A DNA stretch of 21,544 bases. It comes from a virus. The stretch is taken from positions 1-21,544 of the IMG/VR virus record IMGVR_UViG_3300009104_000933, one strand, 5' to 3'. Position 1 is the stretch's first letter; every line of letters starts with the position of its first letter. Shown piece by piece: positions 6,626-12,396 of this stretch. A program made the translations under genes and the position numbers. The notes below the pieces were generated by a model. The model did no database searches and was not told the origin of the DNA. It saw only the letters and a list, made by a program, of their open reading frames with translations.

Positions 6626-7382
6626 CACTAATAGCATCGATATAACCCAAGTTGCTGGAAGTGATGATTTAGTACTTACTATTGAACAAGTAGGATATGA
6701 CAATAAAGTATTCTTTTCTATTGGTGATATAGATGATACAGAAATTAATCTAAAACAAACAGGAAATAATCAAGAAATAGGTTATACAAATGATGCTCCT
6801 AGTTGGGGATCAGGTGCTGCTTGGGGTGGTGACATTGACAGTAAGAGAGGAGATTTTAGATTCTGGCAAAATTGTACTCAAGGAACTTCTTGTAATAAAA
6901 ATGATATTCAATTCCATATAGCTTACGGTGATGATAACAAAGCATGGTGGGCTCAAGGTTATCAAATATCAAGCAGAACAGATACTAGTTGGGCAATTGA
7001 TACTTATGAAGGTGGTGGACATAAAGTAACTATTGACATTCATGGAGATAGAAATGAAATAGTTGGAGTACAAAGAAATTGTGCAGCCAATAATTGTGAT
7101 GGACACACAGCACAAATATATGTTTACGGAGATGACAATTCAATTTTTGGTAAACAGAAGGCAGATGAATCTAAAACTTTTAACTTAACTATTTTAAATG
7201 ATGATAATGTTGTAGATTATCTTCAAGACGGAAATGCATCACATACTGCTACTATAACATTAGATGGAAGTTATGGAACAGATTTAGACATAACACAACA
7301 TTCTAATTCAGCTAAATCCTATACATTATCACAAAATTGTCAAACTTCTGGAGGCTGTAGTATAAGTGTTACACAACAATAA
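6552..7382 (+). CDS. Curlin-like secreted repeat protein 2
   Basis: A 276-residue exported protein with signal peptide MKIRKLLLPLVMGLMLSSSL (cleavage near residue 23). Curlin-type repeats follow: SIDITQVAGSDD, LTIEQVGYDN, INLKQTGNNQ, IDIHGDRNEI, YVYGDDNSIFG, LDITQHSNS and a final ISVTQQ. The Q-x-G-x-x-N motif is better kept here than in the first curlin-like protein. An aromatic insert (SWGSGAAWGGD to NKAWWAQGYQ) interrupts the array. It has three Cys loops (C-TQGTS-C, C-AANN-C, C-QTSGG-C). Its signal-peptide codons overlap the end of the FecR gene by 74 bases in another frame. A two-subunit fibre (major plus nucleator) is a reasonable guess by analogy with CsgA and CsgB. Confidence 0.75.
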   Translation: MKIRKLLLPLVMGLMLSSSLIRADNTNSIDITQVAGSDDLVLTIEQVGYDNKVFFSIGDIDDTEINLKQTGNNQEIGYTNDAPSWGSGAAWGGDIDSKRGDFRFWQNCTQGTSCNKNDIQFHIAYGDDNKAWWAQGYQISSRTDTSWAIDTYEGGGHKVTIDIHGDRNEIVGVQRNCAANNCDGHTAQIYVYGDDNSIFGKQKADESKTFNLTILNDDNVVDYLQDGNASHTATITLDGSYGTDLDITQHSNSAKSYTLSQNCQTSGGCSISVTQQ

Positions 7383-7385
7383 ATA
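7378..7385 (+). promoter_or_regulatory. Possible late promoter (AATAAATA)
   Basis: AATAAATA overlaps the stop of the second curlin-like gene and ends 5 bases before the cyclase ATG. It fits NATAAATA but would give a leaderless message. Internal to the operon and weak. Confidence 0.2.
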
Positions 7386-7390
7386 GATGT

Positions 7391-9262
7391 ATGGGAAAAT
7401 ATCTTACATCTTTTACAGCTTGTGTAGTAGTATTAATTGGTCTTATTGGAATCAGAATAAGTGATCCAGATATAGTAGAACAATTAAGACTAATTAACTT
7501 TGATTATTATCAAAAATATCAAGAAACAACTCAATCAGAGTCAGTAGTTCTTCTAGACATAGGAGAAAAGACACTTGATGTAAAAGGCCAATGGCCTTTC
7601 CCTAGACAAGAATTCGCACAACTAATTTCAACTTTAAGAAACGCAAATGCTGGAATGATAGGATTTACAATTCTATTTCCAGAACCAGATAGATTTGGTG
7701 GAGATGAAGTATTTGCTTCATGGGTGAAAGATAATGGTATTATTTTATCACAAACTACTTCACAAAAATCTTCAGACTCATCTCCTTTTGTAGGTCTCGC
7801 TGTGTTAGGAGATGGAGACCCTGCAACTTTTGCATATAAGTATGCTGGAATTGTTAGTAACCTTGAACAAATACAGCAAGGTGCTTGGGGAGTAGGAATG
7901 CTCTCATCAAGTCCTGAAGTTGACAATTCAGTAAGAAGAATTCCATTAGTAGTTCAAGTTGAAGATCAACTTTATCCAAGTTTTGGGATAGAAGTAGTAA
8001 GAGTAATAAGTGATAAAATGTCTTATACTCTTAAAGTCGAACCGACAGGTATTGAGAACATGAGAATACCACCATATGAACCTGTTAAGACAGATTATAC
8101 GGGTTCAGTTTGGATAGATTGGTCAAGTGAATTTAAAAGATATGAGTATGGAGCACCATTACCAGATTTACAAGGCAAAACAGTTATTGTTGGTGTTACA
8201 GCAGAAGGAATTCAACCTCTGATTACAACACCTATAGGTTTTAAACTTCCACACGAAATACAAGCTTCTCTAATTCACACCTTAACAGGTGGAAAACAGA
8301 TCAGTAGGCCTTCATGGACAACATTAGTAGAAATATCTAGTCTTTTCTTGGTATCTTTGATAATTCTTCTAACAGTATACTATCTTCCAATTTGGACTGC
8401 TGCTTTAGTTTTCGGTAGTAGTATTGTCGGCGTTGGTTTGTCTGCCTTCTACGCGTGGAGCCATTTTGGTTTCTTGTTCGATATCTCATATATCTTTGCC
8501 ACCCTTGTATTAGTATTTAGTCATTCAAGTTTTAACAACTTCTACAGACAATACAAATTAAGACAACAAATTAAAGGCCAATTTGGAACTTACTTATCTC
8601 CAGATATGGTTGATATGCTAGTTAAAGACCCTTCATTGATGAAACTAGGTGGAGATAGAAAAGATATGACTTTCTTGTTTGCAGACATAGTTGGATTTAC
8701 TCCAATATCAGAAGCCTATATGAAAAAAGATGATCCAGAAGGATTAGTAGAATTAATCAATTTATTCTTAGATAGACTTACAAAGATTATTCTTAAAAAT
8801 GGTGGTACTATTGATAAGTATATGGGCGATTGTATCATGGCGTTCTGGAATGCTCCTTTACCATGTGAAGATCATGCATTTAAAGCTGTTCTTTCTGCAA
8901 TAGAGATAGAATTAGAGTGTGAAAAATTAAATAACGAATTAGTAGAACAGGGTCTAGATTTACCAAAAGTTAAGATAGGCACAGGGATAAACACAGGTAG
9001 ATGTATTGTTGGTAATATGGGAAGTGAATCTAGATTTGATTATTCTGTAGTTGGAGATGCTGTAAATCTAGGTGCTAGGTTAGAAGTTCAGACAAGACAA
9101 TATGATACACCAATCTTAATTTCTTCATATACACATGATCTTATTAGTAGTGAGTTTCAATGTGATAGATTAGATGAAATTAAAGTTAAGGGTAAAGATG
9201 AACCTGTAGAAATCTTTGCACCTTTAATTGAAGGTGAAGTTAGAAAATTATATAAAGATTAG
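7391..9262 (+). CDS. CHASE2 domain adenylate cyclase (class III)
   Basis: A 623-residue membrane enzyme that should convert ATP to cAMP. The order is N-terminal membrane helix (~5-23), periplasmic CHASE2 sensor (~30-300, with LLDIGEKTLDVKGQWPFPR), three membrane helices (~311-378), linker and cyclase domain (~420-605). Catalytic residues are intact: metal-binding Asp432 (FADIVGF) and Asp480 (KYMGD), ATP-selecting Lys476, and Asn559 and Arg563 in VVGDAVNLGARLE. Lys476 with Ser552 favours ATP over GTP, as in bacterial cyclases that use Lys and Thr. It is last in the curli-like operon, 8 bases after the second curlin-like gene. In bacteria CHASE2 cyclases often neighbour FecR proteins, so the pair may be a sensing unit. 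Full length, no sign of decay. Confidence 0.93.
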   Translation: MGKYLTSFTACVVVLIGLIGIRISDPDIVEQLRLINFDYYQKYQETTQSESVVLLDIGEKTLDVKGQWPFPRQEFAQLISTLRNANAGMIGFTILFPEPDRFGGDEVFASWVKDNGIILSQTTSQKSSDSSPFVGLAVLGDGDPATFAYKYAGIVSNLEQIQQGAWGVGMLSSSPEVDNSVRRIPLVVQVEDQLYPSFGIEVVRVISDKMSYTLKVEPTGIENMRIPPYEPVKTDYTGSVWIDWSSEFKRYEYGAPLPDLQGKTVIVGVTAEGIQPLITTPIGFKLPHEIQASLIHTLTGGKQISRPSWTTLVEISSLFLVSLIILLTVYYLPIWTAALVFGSSIVGVGLSAFYAWSHFGFLFDISYIFATLVLVFSHSSFNNFYRQYKLRQQIKGQFGTYLSPDMVDMLVKDPSLMKLGGDRKDMTFLFADIVGFTPISEAYMKKDDPEGLVELINLFLDRLTKIILKNGGTIDKYMGDCIMAFWNAPLPCEDHAFKAVLSAIEIELECEKLNNELVEQGLDLPKVKIGTGINTGRCIVGNMGSESRFDYSVVGDAVNLGARLEVQTRQYDTPILISSYTHDLISSEFQCDRLDEIKVKGKDEPVEIFAPLIEGEVRKLYKD

Positions 9263-9292
9263 TTGAAACCACCGGTACACTTTTAGTATAAT
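9263..9292 (+). promoter_or_regulatory. Promoter copy 1 with conserved CCRCCGGTAC spacer
   Basis: The -35 TTGAAA (9263-9268) directly follows the cyclase stop, with an 18-base spacer beginning CCACCGGTACACTTTT and -10 TATAAT (9287-9292). Two more copies with the same spacer lie at 9598-9627 and 18111-18140. Expected start near 9299. Confidence 0.85.
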
Positions 9293-9298
9293 ATATGT

Positions 9299-9600
9299 CA
9301 TACGATTGAGAAAGTCAGTTCTATAGAAACTGATTCAGGAAACAAGAAGTTTCCAGAGTAGGTCGGTTGTTGAGTTCATGATAGACTACAACTGTAAACG
9401 AAATCCTACTCCTTTCTCAATTACGGTTACGGAGATGTTTTAAGAATTGGATCTAAAGCTTGGTCCAGAATCATTAAAACGAAGTATTAGAAATCGAAAG
9501 TGGGAAAATACGGGACAACAAGTAAACGAAAAAGGAACGCAGAAACCTTGTTAAAAAATAATGAGTTAAAAAGGGAAGCTCCAATTGGAGCTTTTCCTTG
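9299..9600 (+). ncRNA. Stand-alone structured RNA with four-way junction, unknown family
   Basis: The RNA is bounded by promoter copy 1 and an intrinsic terminator, with no credible reading frame. The first ~120 nt fold into a cloverleaf-like four-way junction. The closing helix is ATTGAGAAAG 9305-9314 with CTTTCTCAAT 9412-9421 (10 bp). Arm 1 is TCAGTT/AACTGA (9315-9320, 9328-9333), arm 2 GGAAAC/GTTTCC (9338-9343, 9349-9354), and arm 3 GAGTAGG/CCTACTC (9356-9362, 9405-9411) with an inner 7-bp helix (9364-9370 with 9388-9394). Next is a long hairpin at 9437-9480 (GTTTTAA/TTAAAAC outer stem, GGATC/GGTCC inner). Weaker stems lie at 9484-9511 and 9517-9552. I do not recognise the family. tRNA, tmRNA and RNase P do not fit. 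Confidence 0.75.
9571..9600 (+). terminator. Rho-independent terminator of the structured RNA
   Basis: Stem AAGCTCC/GGAGCTT (9576-9582 and 9587-9593) with AATT loop, extended by flanking A-rich and T-rich bases, followed by TTTT then CCTT. It separates the structured RNA from promoter copy 2, whose -35 lies in its tail. Confidence 0.85.
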
Positions 9601-9627
9601 TATCCGCCGGTACCCTTTTGTTATAAT
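9598..9627 (+). promoter_or_regulatory. Promoter copy 2 with conserved CCRCCGGTAC spacer
   Basis: A weak -35 TTGTAT (9598-9603), an 18-base spacer beginning CCGCCGGTACCCTTTT and -10 TATAAT (9622-9627). Expected start near 9634. It drives the leader and the gene at 9734. Confidence 0.8.
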
Positions 9628-9633
9628 GTATAC

Positions 9634-9733
9634 ATAATGAGAAAAGTGAGAAAAATGACAGATTGTATGTAACGGCCAGAGGTGGGGAAACGGAAAAGGT
9701 CGACACTACTCCCCATAGACTACGAGAAAAATT
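9634..9733 (+). other. Structured 5' leader of the 9734 gene
   Basis: About 100 untranslated bases after promoter copy 2. TGGGGA (9683-9688) pairs with TCCCCA (9710-9715), and CGGCC (9673-9677) could pair alternatively with GGTCG (9698-9702). The leader shares AGGTCG and ATAGACTAC with the structured RNA upstream. An 11-codon frame (9637-9672, MRKVRKMTDCM) starts almost at the 5' end and could be a leader peptide, but nothing else supports it. Confidence 0.45.
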
Positions 9734-9946
9734 ATGATACTACTAGAAAGAAAATCCCCCAGAACCGGCAAAATGAATTCAATGCTCTTGGATACTACTT
9801 ATGAAGCATTAGATTCTTATTGGAGAGGTGAAGGATTTGTTCAAGACATTTTTCCAAATCTTAATGAAAATGAGCGTGAGTTCATTAAAACAGGTTATAC
9901 CCAAGAAGATTGGGACGCAATCTTTCCACCAGAGGACTTTGAATGA
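9734..9946 (+). CDS. Small acidic protein, unknown function
   Basis: A 70-residue protein beginning MILLERKSPRTGK and ending EEDWDAIF-type acidic residues (YTQEDWDAIFPPEDFE). The pattern of W-x-x-G, a hydrophobic-F-P-x-L block (VQDIFPNLNENEREF), then T-G-x-T-x-E-x-W-D is one I have seen in small hypothetical phage and plasmid proteins that contact DNA-replication genes, but I can give no function. It overlaps the next gene by four bases (ATGA), so the two are translationally coupled. It is the first gene after promoter copy 2, which suggests early expression. Confidence 0.75.
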   Translation: MILLERKSPRTGKMNSMLLDTTYEALDSYWRGEGFVQDIFPNLNENEREFIKTGYTQEDWDAIFPPEDFE

Positions 9947-10323
9947 ATACAACAGCAGTGAATGAATTAATGAATGCAACAGATCAAGAAATAGATGGTC
10001 TTTGGGTCGGAAAAGAAAAAGAAAGATATGATTTTGTTCTAAAACTTGTAGAACAAAGATCAACAACACGAGGTTATTGGGTTTATCGAATGACAGATAG
10101 ATATGGTAATCTTTTTATTGCATTTGATGGTCGTGAAGAATGGCGTGAAGGAGAAGGTGGTAACAATCAATTAATTGGAAACATGGATTGTTTTACTTGT
10201 AGAGCAACAGTTAATAGACATGATATAGCAAATTATAAATATGGTGGTCCAGACAGTAAACATAAACAAACTGTACTGAATAGAATTAAACTTGGTAAAT
10301 TAATTGAAAAAACAGAAGATTAA
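9943..10323 (+). CDS. Hypothetical protein, possible OB-fold-like domain
   Basis: A 126-residue protein. The middle and end (YWVYRMTDRYGNLFIAFDG, MDCFTCRATVNRHDI, then HKQTVLNRIKLG) follow the beta-rich pattern of OB-fold-like segments found at the ends of some phage replication proteins, where a G-D-x-x-x-x-x-A-T-V-x-x-H block precedes a Q-T-x-L-x-R-x-K strand. This is an inference from pattern only. It starts within the stop of the preceding gene. A TATAAATA at 10234-10241 lies inside its coding sequence and is probably chance. Confidence 0.7.
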   Translation: MNTTAVNELMNATDQEIDGLWVGKEKERYDFVLKLVEQRSTTRGYWVYRMTDRYGNLFIAFDGREEWREGEGGNNQLIGNMDCFTCRATVNRHDIANYKYGGPDSKHKQTVLNRIKLGKLIEKTED

Positions 10324-10348
10324 AGATATAAAAGATACTGACATAGCA

Positions 10349-10471
10349 ATGAGAAATCCTGCTCGCAGAGTTTTTTATTTAGAAAGAGCTGAAAAGAGAG
10401 CTCAAAATGAAGATTTCAAAAAGTTGTGGCGTTTGAAAAAAGAACAACTTTTGAAAAAATATAACATTTAA
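10349..10471 (+). CDS. Small basic helical protein
   Basis: A 40-residue frame beginning MRNPARRVFYLERAEKRAQN and ending LLKKYNI, rich in Arg, Lys and Glu and likely all helical. It lies 25 bases after the preceding gene on the same strand and fills the gap before the Hsp20 promoter region. The charged, regular composition argues for a real small gene, but no ribosome binding site is obvious and no homologue comes to mind. Confidence 0.5.
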   Translation: MRNPARRVFYLERAEKRAQNEDFKKLWRLKKEQLLKKYNI

Positions 10472-10475
10472 TTGT

Positions 10476-10487
10476 TATAAATATAAT
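10476..10487 (+). promoter_or_regulatory. Overlapping late (TATAAATA) and -10 (TATAAT) elements upstream of hsp20
   Basis: TATAAATA at 10476-10483 is an exact T4-type late match and runs into TATAAT at 10482-10487. No well-placed -35 exists for the second (TTGAAA at 10451 is 25 bases away), so the late element is more credible. Transcripts would start about where the next hairpin begins. Confidence 0.45.
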
Positions 10488-10489
10488 AT

Positions 10490-10516
10490 GTAATCGCCGA
10501 AAGGGATTACTTTTTT
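10490..10516 (+). terminator. Terminator-like hairpin in the hsp20 leader
   Basis: Stem GTAATC/GATTAC with an inner CC/GG pair across one bulged G, a GAAA loop, then six T. It has the form of an intrinsic terminator for the genes upstream, yet it lies just downstream of the probable hsp20 promoter, so it could also be a protective 5' hairpin or an attenuator. Confidence 0.65.
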
Positions 10517-10548
10517 AAACCTTGCTTACTAATAGGAGGAAACTTATT

Positions 10549-11001
10549 ATGAATAAGATAAGCATATGGGACGATTTCAGTCCCTTCACTATAGGATTCG
10601 GTTCAGTTTTTAATGAACTAGATAGAGTCCGATCATTACCACAATCTAATTATCCACCTTATAACATCCGTAGGGGTGCTGAGGAAGATTCTTATATTAT
10701 TGAATTAGCATTAGCTGGATTTTCAGAAGAAGATGTGACTGTTTCAGTCAAAGAATCTAATCTGACTGTTTCAGGCGAGCTTAGTGATAAGGATAATGGA
10801 TTTGTACATCAAGGTATCTCACAACGAAAATTCTCAAGGAACTTTGTTCTTGCAGATGATGTTGTGATTCAAGGTGCCGATCTTTCAAATGGAATTCTTT
10901 CCATTTATGCTGAAAGAGTAGTTCCAGAAGAAAAGAAAGCTAGAACTATTGAGATTGGTAAAGTATCTAAATCTACTAAGAAACAATTCCTTAGTGAATA
11001 A
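10549..11001 (+). CDS. hsp20: Hsp20 / alpha-crystallin small heat shock protein
   Basis: A 150-residue ATP-independent chaperone that holds unfolding proteins in soluble form. I start it at ATG 10549 because a strong AGGAGG (10534-10539) lies nine bases upstream; an ATG at 10522 would lie before that site. The alpha-crystallin domain spans about residues 35-130: YIIELALAGFSEEDVTVSV, then NLTVSGEL, a FSRNFVLADDV block and the conserved NGILSIYAER strand. An IEI motif (ARTIEIG) near the C-terminus matches the I-x-I docking motif. Hsp20 genes are a regular part of marine T4-like phage genomes. The hairpin and late element just upstream suggest late expression. Confidence 0.93.
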   Translation: MNKISIWDDFSPFTIGFGSVFNELDRVRSLPQSNYPPYNIRRGAEEDSYIIELALAGFSEEDVTVSVKESNLTVSGELSDKDNGFVHQGISQRKFSRNFVLADDVVIQGADLSNGILSIYAERVVPEEKKARTIEIGKVSKSTKKQFLSE

Positions 11002-11011
11002 ATAAATTTGT

Positions 11012-11061
11012 TGACGGGTCTTGCTTTTAGTGCTTGACCTGTCAGCATACCATGTTATAAT
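11012..11061 (+). promoter_or_regulatory. Sigma70-type promoter overlapped by an inverted repeat
   Basis: The -35 TTGACC (11034-11039), a 16-base spacer and -10 TATAAT (11056-11061) place the start just before the ATG at 11068. An inverted repeat, TGACGGGTC (11012-11020) and GACCTGTCA (11036-11044), overlaps the -35. As RNA it pairs over 9 bp with one G-U, loop 15, without a T run. It may be an operator or a weak terminator of hsp20. It lacks the CCGGTAC spacer of the other promoters. Confidence 0.7.
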
Positions 11062-11067
11062 AGATAT

Positions 11068-11220
11068 ATGTTTGGGAAAATAATGGAATTTTTTAAAAAG
11101 AAGGAAGAATATCTTCCCGAAGAAGATTATGTGAATTATACTGATCCATATATATCGAAGTTAAATAATGATAAAAAAGAAGAGGAAGTAAACAATGAGT
11201 TTTTGGAAAAAACTAGTTGA
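11068..11220 (+). CDS. Small charged protein, unknown function
   Basis: A 50-residue frame beginning MFGKIMEFFKKKEEYLPEED and ending in acidic and Asn-rich sequence (KKEEEVNNEFLEKTS). An amphipathic N-terminus of aromatic and Lys residues is followed by an acidic tail. It lies just after a good promoter, which supports it. Met6 (11083) is a possible alternative start. It overlaps the next gene by 26 bases, and both begin with a similar W/F-K-K amphipathic helix. Confidence 0.55.
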   Translation: MFGKIMEFFKKKEEYLPEEDYVNYTDPYISKLNNDKKEEEVNNEFLEKTS

Positions 11221-11425
11221 TCTCTTTACTCCAGTAGCTTCTGGTGAAAGAGCAAGAGATACAAAAGGTCGATACAAGGCGGATGATAAATCAACCCCTA
11301 ATGTTAATGAAGCATATAAAGATGGTATTAAACCAAAATCTAAAGCCAAAGTCAAAGCCAAACCTAAAGCCAAAAGAGGTAGAGGCCGTCCTAAAGGTTC
11401 AAAAAACAAACCTAAGAAAAAATAA
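11195..11425 (+). CDS. Lys-rich protein with AT-hook, DNA-binding candidate
   Basis: A 76-residue protein. The N-terminus MSFWKKLVDLFTPVASG is an amphipathic helix. The C-terminal third is a histone-H1-like tail: KPKSKAKVKAKPKAK followed by RGRGRPKGSK, a textbook AT-hook whose core GRP inserts in the minor groove of AT-rich DNA. A phage of this composition would offer many sites, so roles in genome packaging, host-chromosome binding or regulation are possible. The repeated Lys-Ala-Pro codons are low-complexity DNA. The next gene overlaps its stop codon by one base (TAATG). Confidence 0.75.
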   Translation: MSFWKKLVDLFTPVASGERARDTKGRYKADDKSTPNVNEAYKDGIKPKSKAKVKAKPKAKRGRGRPKGSKNKPKKK

Positions 11426-11580
11426 TGGCCTTTCTATATAAGAAAGCAGCTCTTATTTCAGCTAAAAAAAGTAGTTCGATAGGCGTTGGTGGGCGAGGTC
11501 GAAGAATCAAAATCGCTATGTCAACTATGAATAAACATAAGAAAAGATCACACAAAGCCTATCGTGGACAAGGTAGATAA
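11425..11580 (+). CDS. Small basic protein, conserved in marine T4-like phages
   Basis: A 51-residue, very basic protein beginning MAFLYKKAAL, with SSSIGVGGRGRR in the middle and MNKHKKRSHKAYRGQGR at the end. It starts in the stop of the AT-hook gene and overlaps the next gene's GTG. The ending resembles small basic hypothetical proteins I recall from cyanophage genomes. Nucleic-acid binding is likely from composition alone; function unknown. Confidence 0.65.
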   Translation: MAFLYKKAALISAKKSSSIGVGGRGRRIKIAMSTMNKHKKRSHKAYRGQGR

Positions 11581-11896
11581 AACACTAAATACTCATTACC
11601 CACTATTTGATGAAGGACTTTATACAGAAGTTATTCATGAAAGTGGAGAGAGGGCTATCAAAATTCTGAAAGGTAAATATAAAAATATTATCTATCAGTA
11701 TGGTAAAGTAGAATTTATTCCTAGAGAAGAATCAGAAATACCTACTATTAATTTTGATAGAGCTGTAAGAAGTTGTCCCGATGAAATGTTAGATACAATT
11801 TCTACAGATAAAGATTTTAATCAACTTATGGGTAATATACTCATAGAACTATTAGCCAATGAAGGCTTAAAGGAACTTAAAAGTGGAATACAGTAA
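11564..11896 (+). CDS. Hypothetical protein
   Basis: A 110-residue protein with a probable GTG start inside the preceding gene; no early ATG exists in the frame. The sequence is well mixed and looks like a folded domain: DEGLYTEVIHESGERAIKIL, a YKNIIYQYGKVEFIP strand pair, then a helical end (FNQLMGNILIELLANEGLKE). I recognise no family. It overlaps the lysozyme start by 14 bases, so it is likely co-translated with it. Confidence 0.7.
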   Translation: MDKVDKTLNTHYPLFDEGLYTEVIHESGERAIKILKGKYKNIIYQYGKVEFIPREESEIPTINFDRAVRSCPDEMLDTISTDKDFNQLMGNILIELLANEGLKELKSGIQ

Positions 11897-12386
11897 AGAA
11901 TTTAGAATAAGGCTTAAAGAAGAATTAATAGCAGATGAAGGTTGTGTATTAAAAGTATACAAAGATCATTTAGGCTATGAGACAGTAGGTGTTGGACATC
12001 TACTTTTAGAAACTGATGAAGAATATGGTCAGGGAGTTGGGTTTCCAATTACACAAACAAGAGCAGATGAACTTTTGTTTTATGATTTAAATAATGTTCT
12101 TAAAGAATGTGAAGAACATTTTCATCAAAATTGGGCTCATTGGCCAGAAGAAGTTAAATTGATAATTGCTAACATGGCTTTTAATTTAGGTATGACTAGA
12201 TTAAAGAAATTTCAAAAAATGCTAACAGCAATAAATGCAGAAGATTATAAAACTGCCGCGAAAGAAGGATTAGATTCTAGGTGGGCAAAACAGGTTTATA
12301 ATCGTGCAAAAAGATTAATGGATCGGTTACGAGGTGTCAATGTAGCTGATAAATTTGGTAAAAACAGAAGATTGAAGAAAAAATAG
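11883..12386 (+). CDS. e: T4-type lysozyme (GH24 endolysin)
   Basis: A 167-residue muramidase that cuts the glycan strands of peptidoglycan at lysis. The catalytic set Glu19, Asp28 and Thr34 (DEGCVLKVYKDHLGYETVGVGH) has the same 9 and 6 residue spacing as Glu11, Asp20 and Thr26 of T4 lysozyme. The C-terminal domain keeps the ANMAFNLGMTRLKKFQKML and SRWAKQVYNRAKRLMDRLR blocks. No signal peptide is present, as in T4, so a holin would be needed. It probably starts with GTG within the preceding gene. It sits just upstream of the polymerase rather than near tail genes. Confidence 0.93.
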   Translation: MEYSKEFRIRLKEELIADEGCVLKVYKDHLGYETVGVGHLLLETDEEYGQGVGFPITQTRADELLFYDLNNVLKECEEHFHQNWAHWPEEVKLIIANMAFNLGMTRLKKFQKMLTAINAEDYKTAAKEGLDSRWAKQVYNRAKRLMDRLRGVNVADKFGKNRRLKKK

Positions 12387-12396
12387 GAAATATATT

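Noticed and set aside
9377-9445. Short reading frame inside the structured RNA (MIDYNCKRNPTP...)
   Set aside because: About 21 codons, no ribosome binding site, and its bases are engaged in strong helices.
9526-9545. Glutamine riboswitch-like AAGGAACGC
   Set aside because: Only the terminal block resembles the glnA motif; the matching upstream strand and middle consensus are absent.
9299-9600. RNase P RNA, tRNA or tmRNA as the identity of the structured RNA
   Set aside because: GAGAAAGTC resembles part of RNase P conserved region I, but the closing helix ends at 9421, the other conserved regions are missing and the arms do not match. There is no tRNA-size acceptor or T-loop and no CCA end, and no tmRNA tag frame.
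10234-10241. TATAAATA as a late promoter
   Set aside because: It lies inside the coding sequence at 9943-10323, over 100 bases before the next gene, and chance matches are expected.
11244-11441. Second forward frame overlapping the AT-hook gene
   Set aside because: A Lys-rich shadow of the AT-hook gene in another frame, with no independent support.
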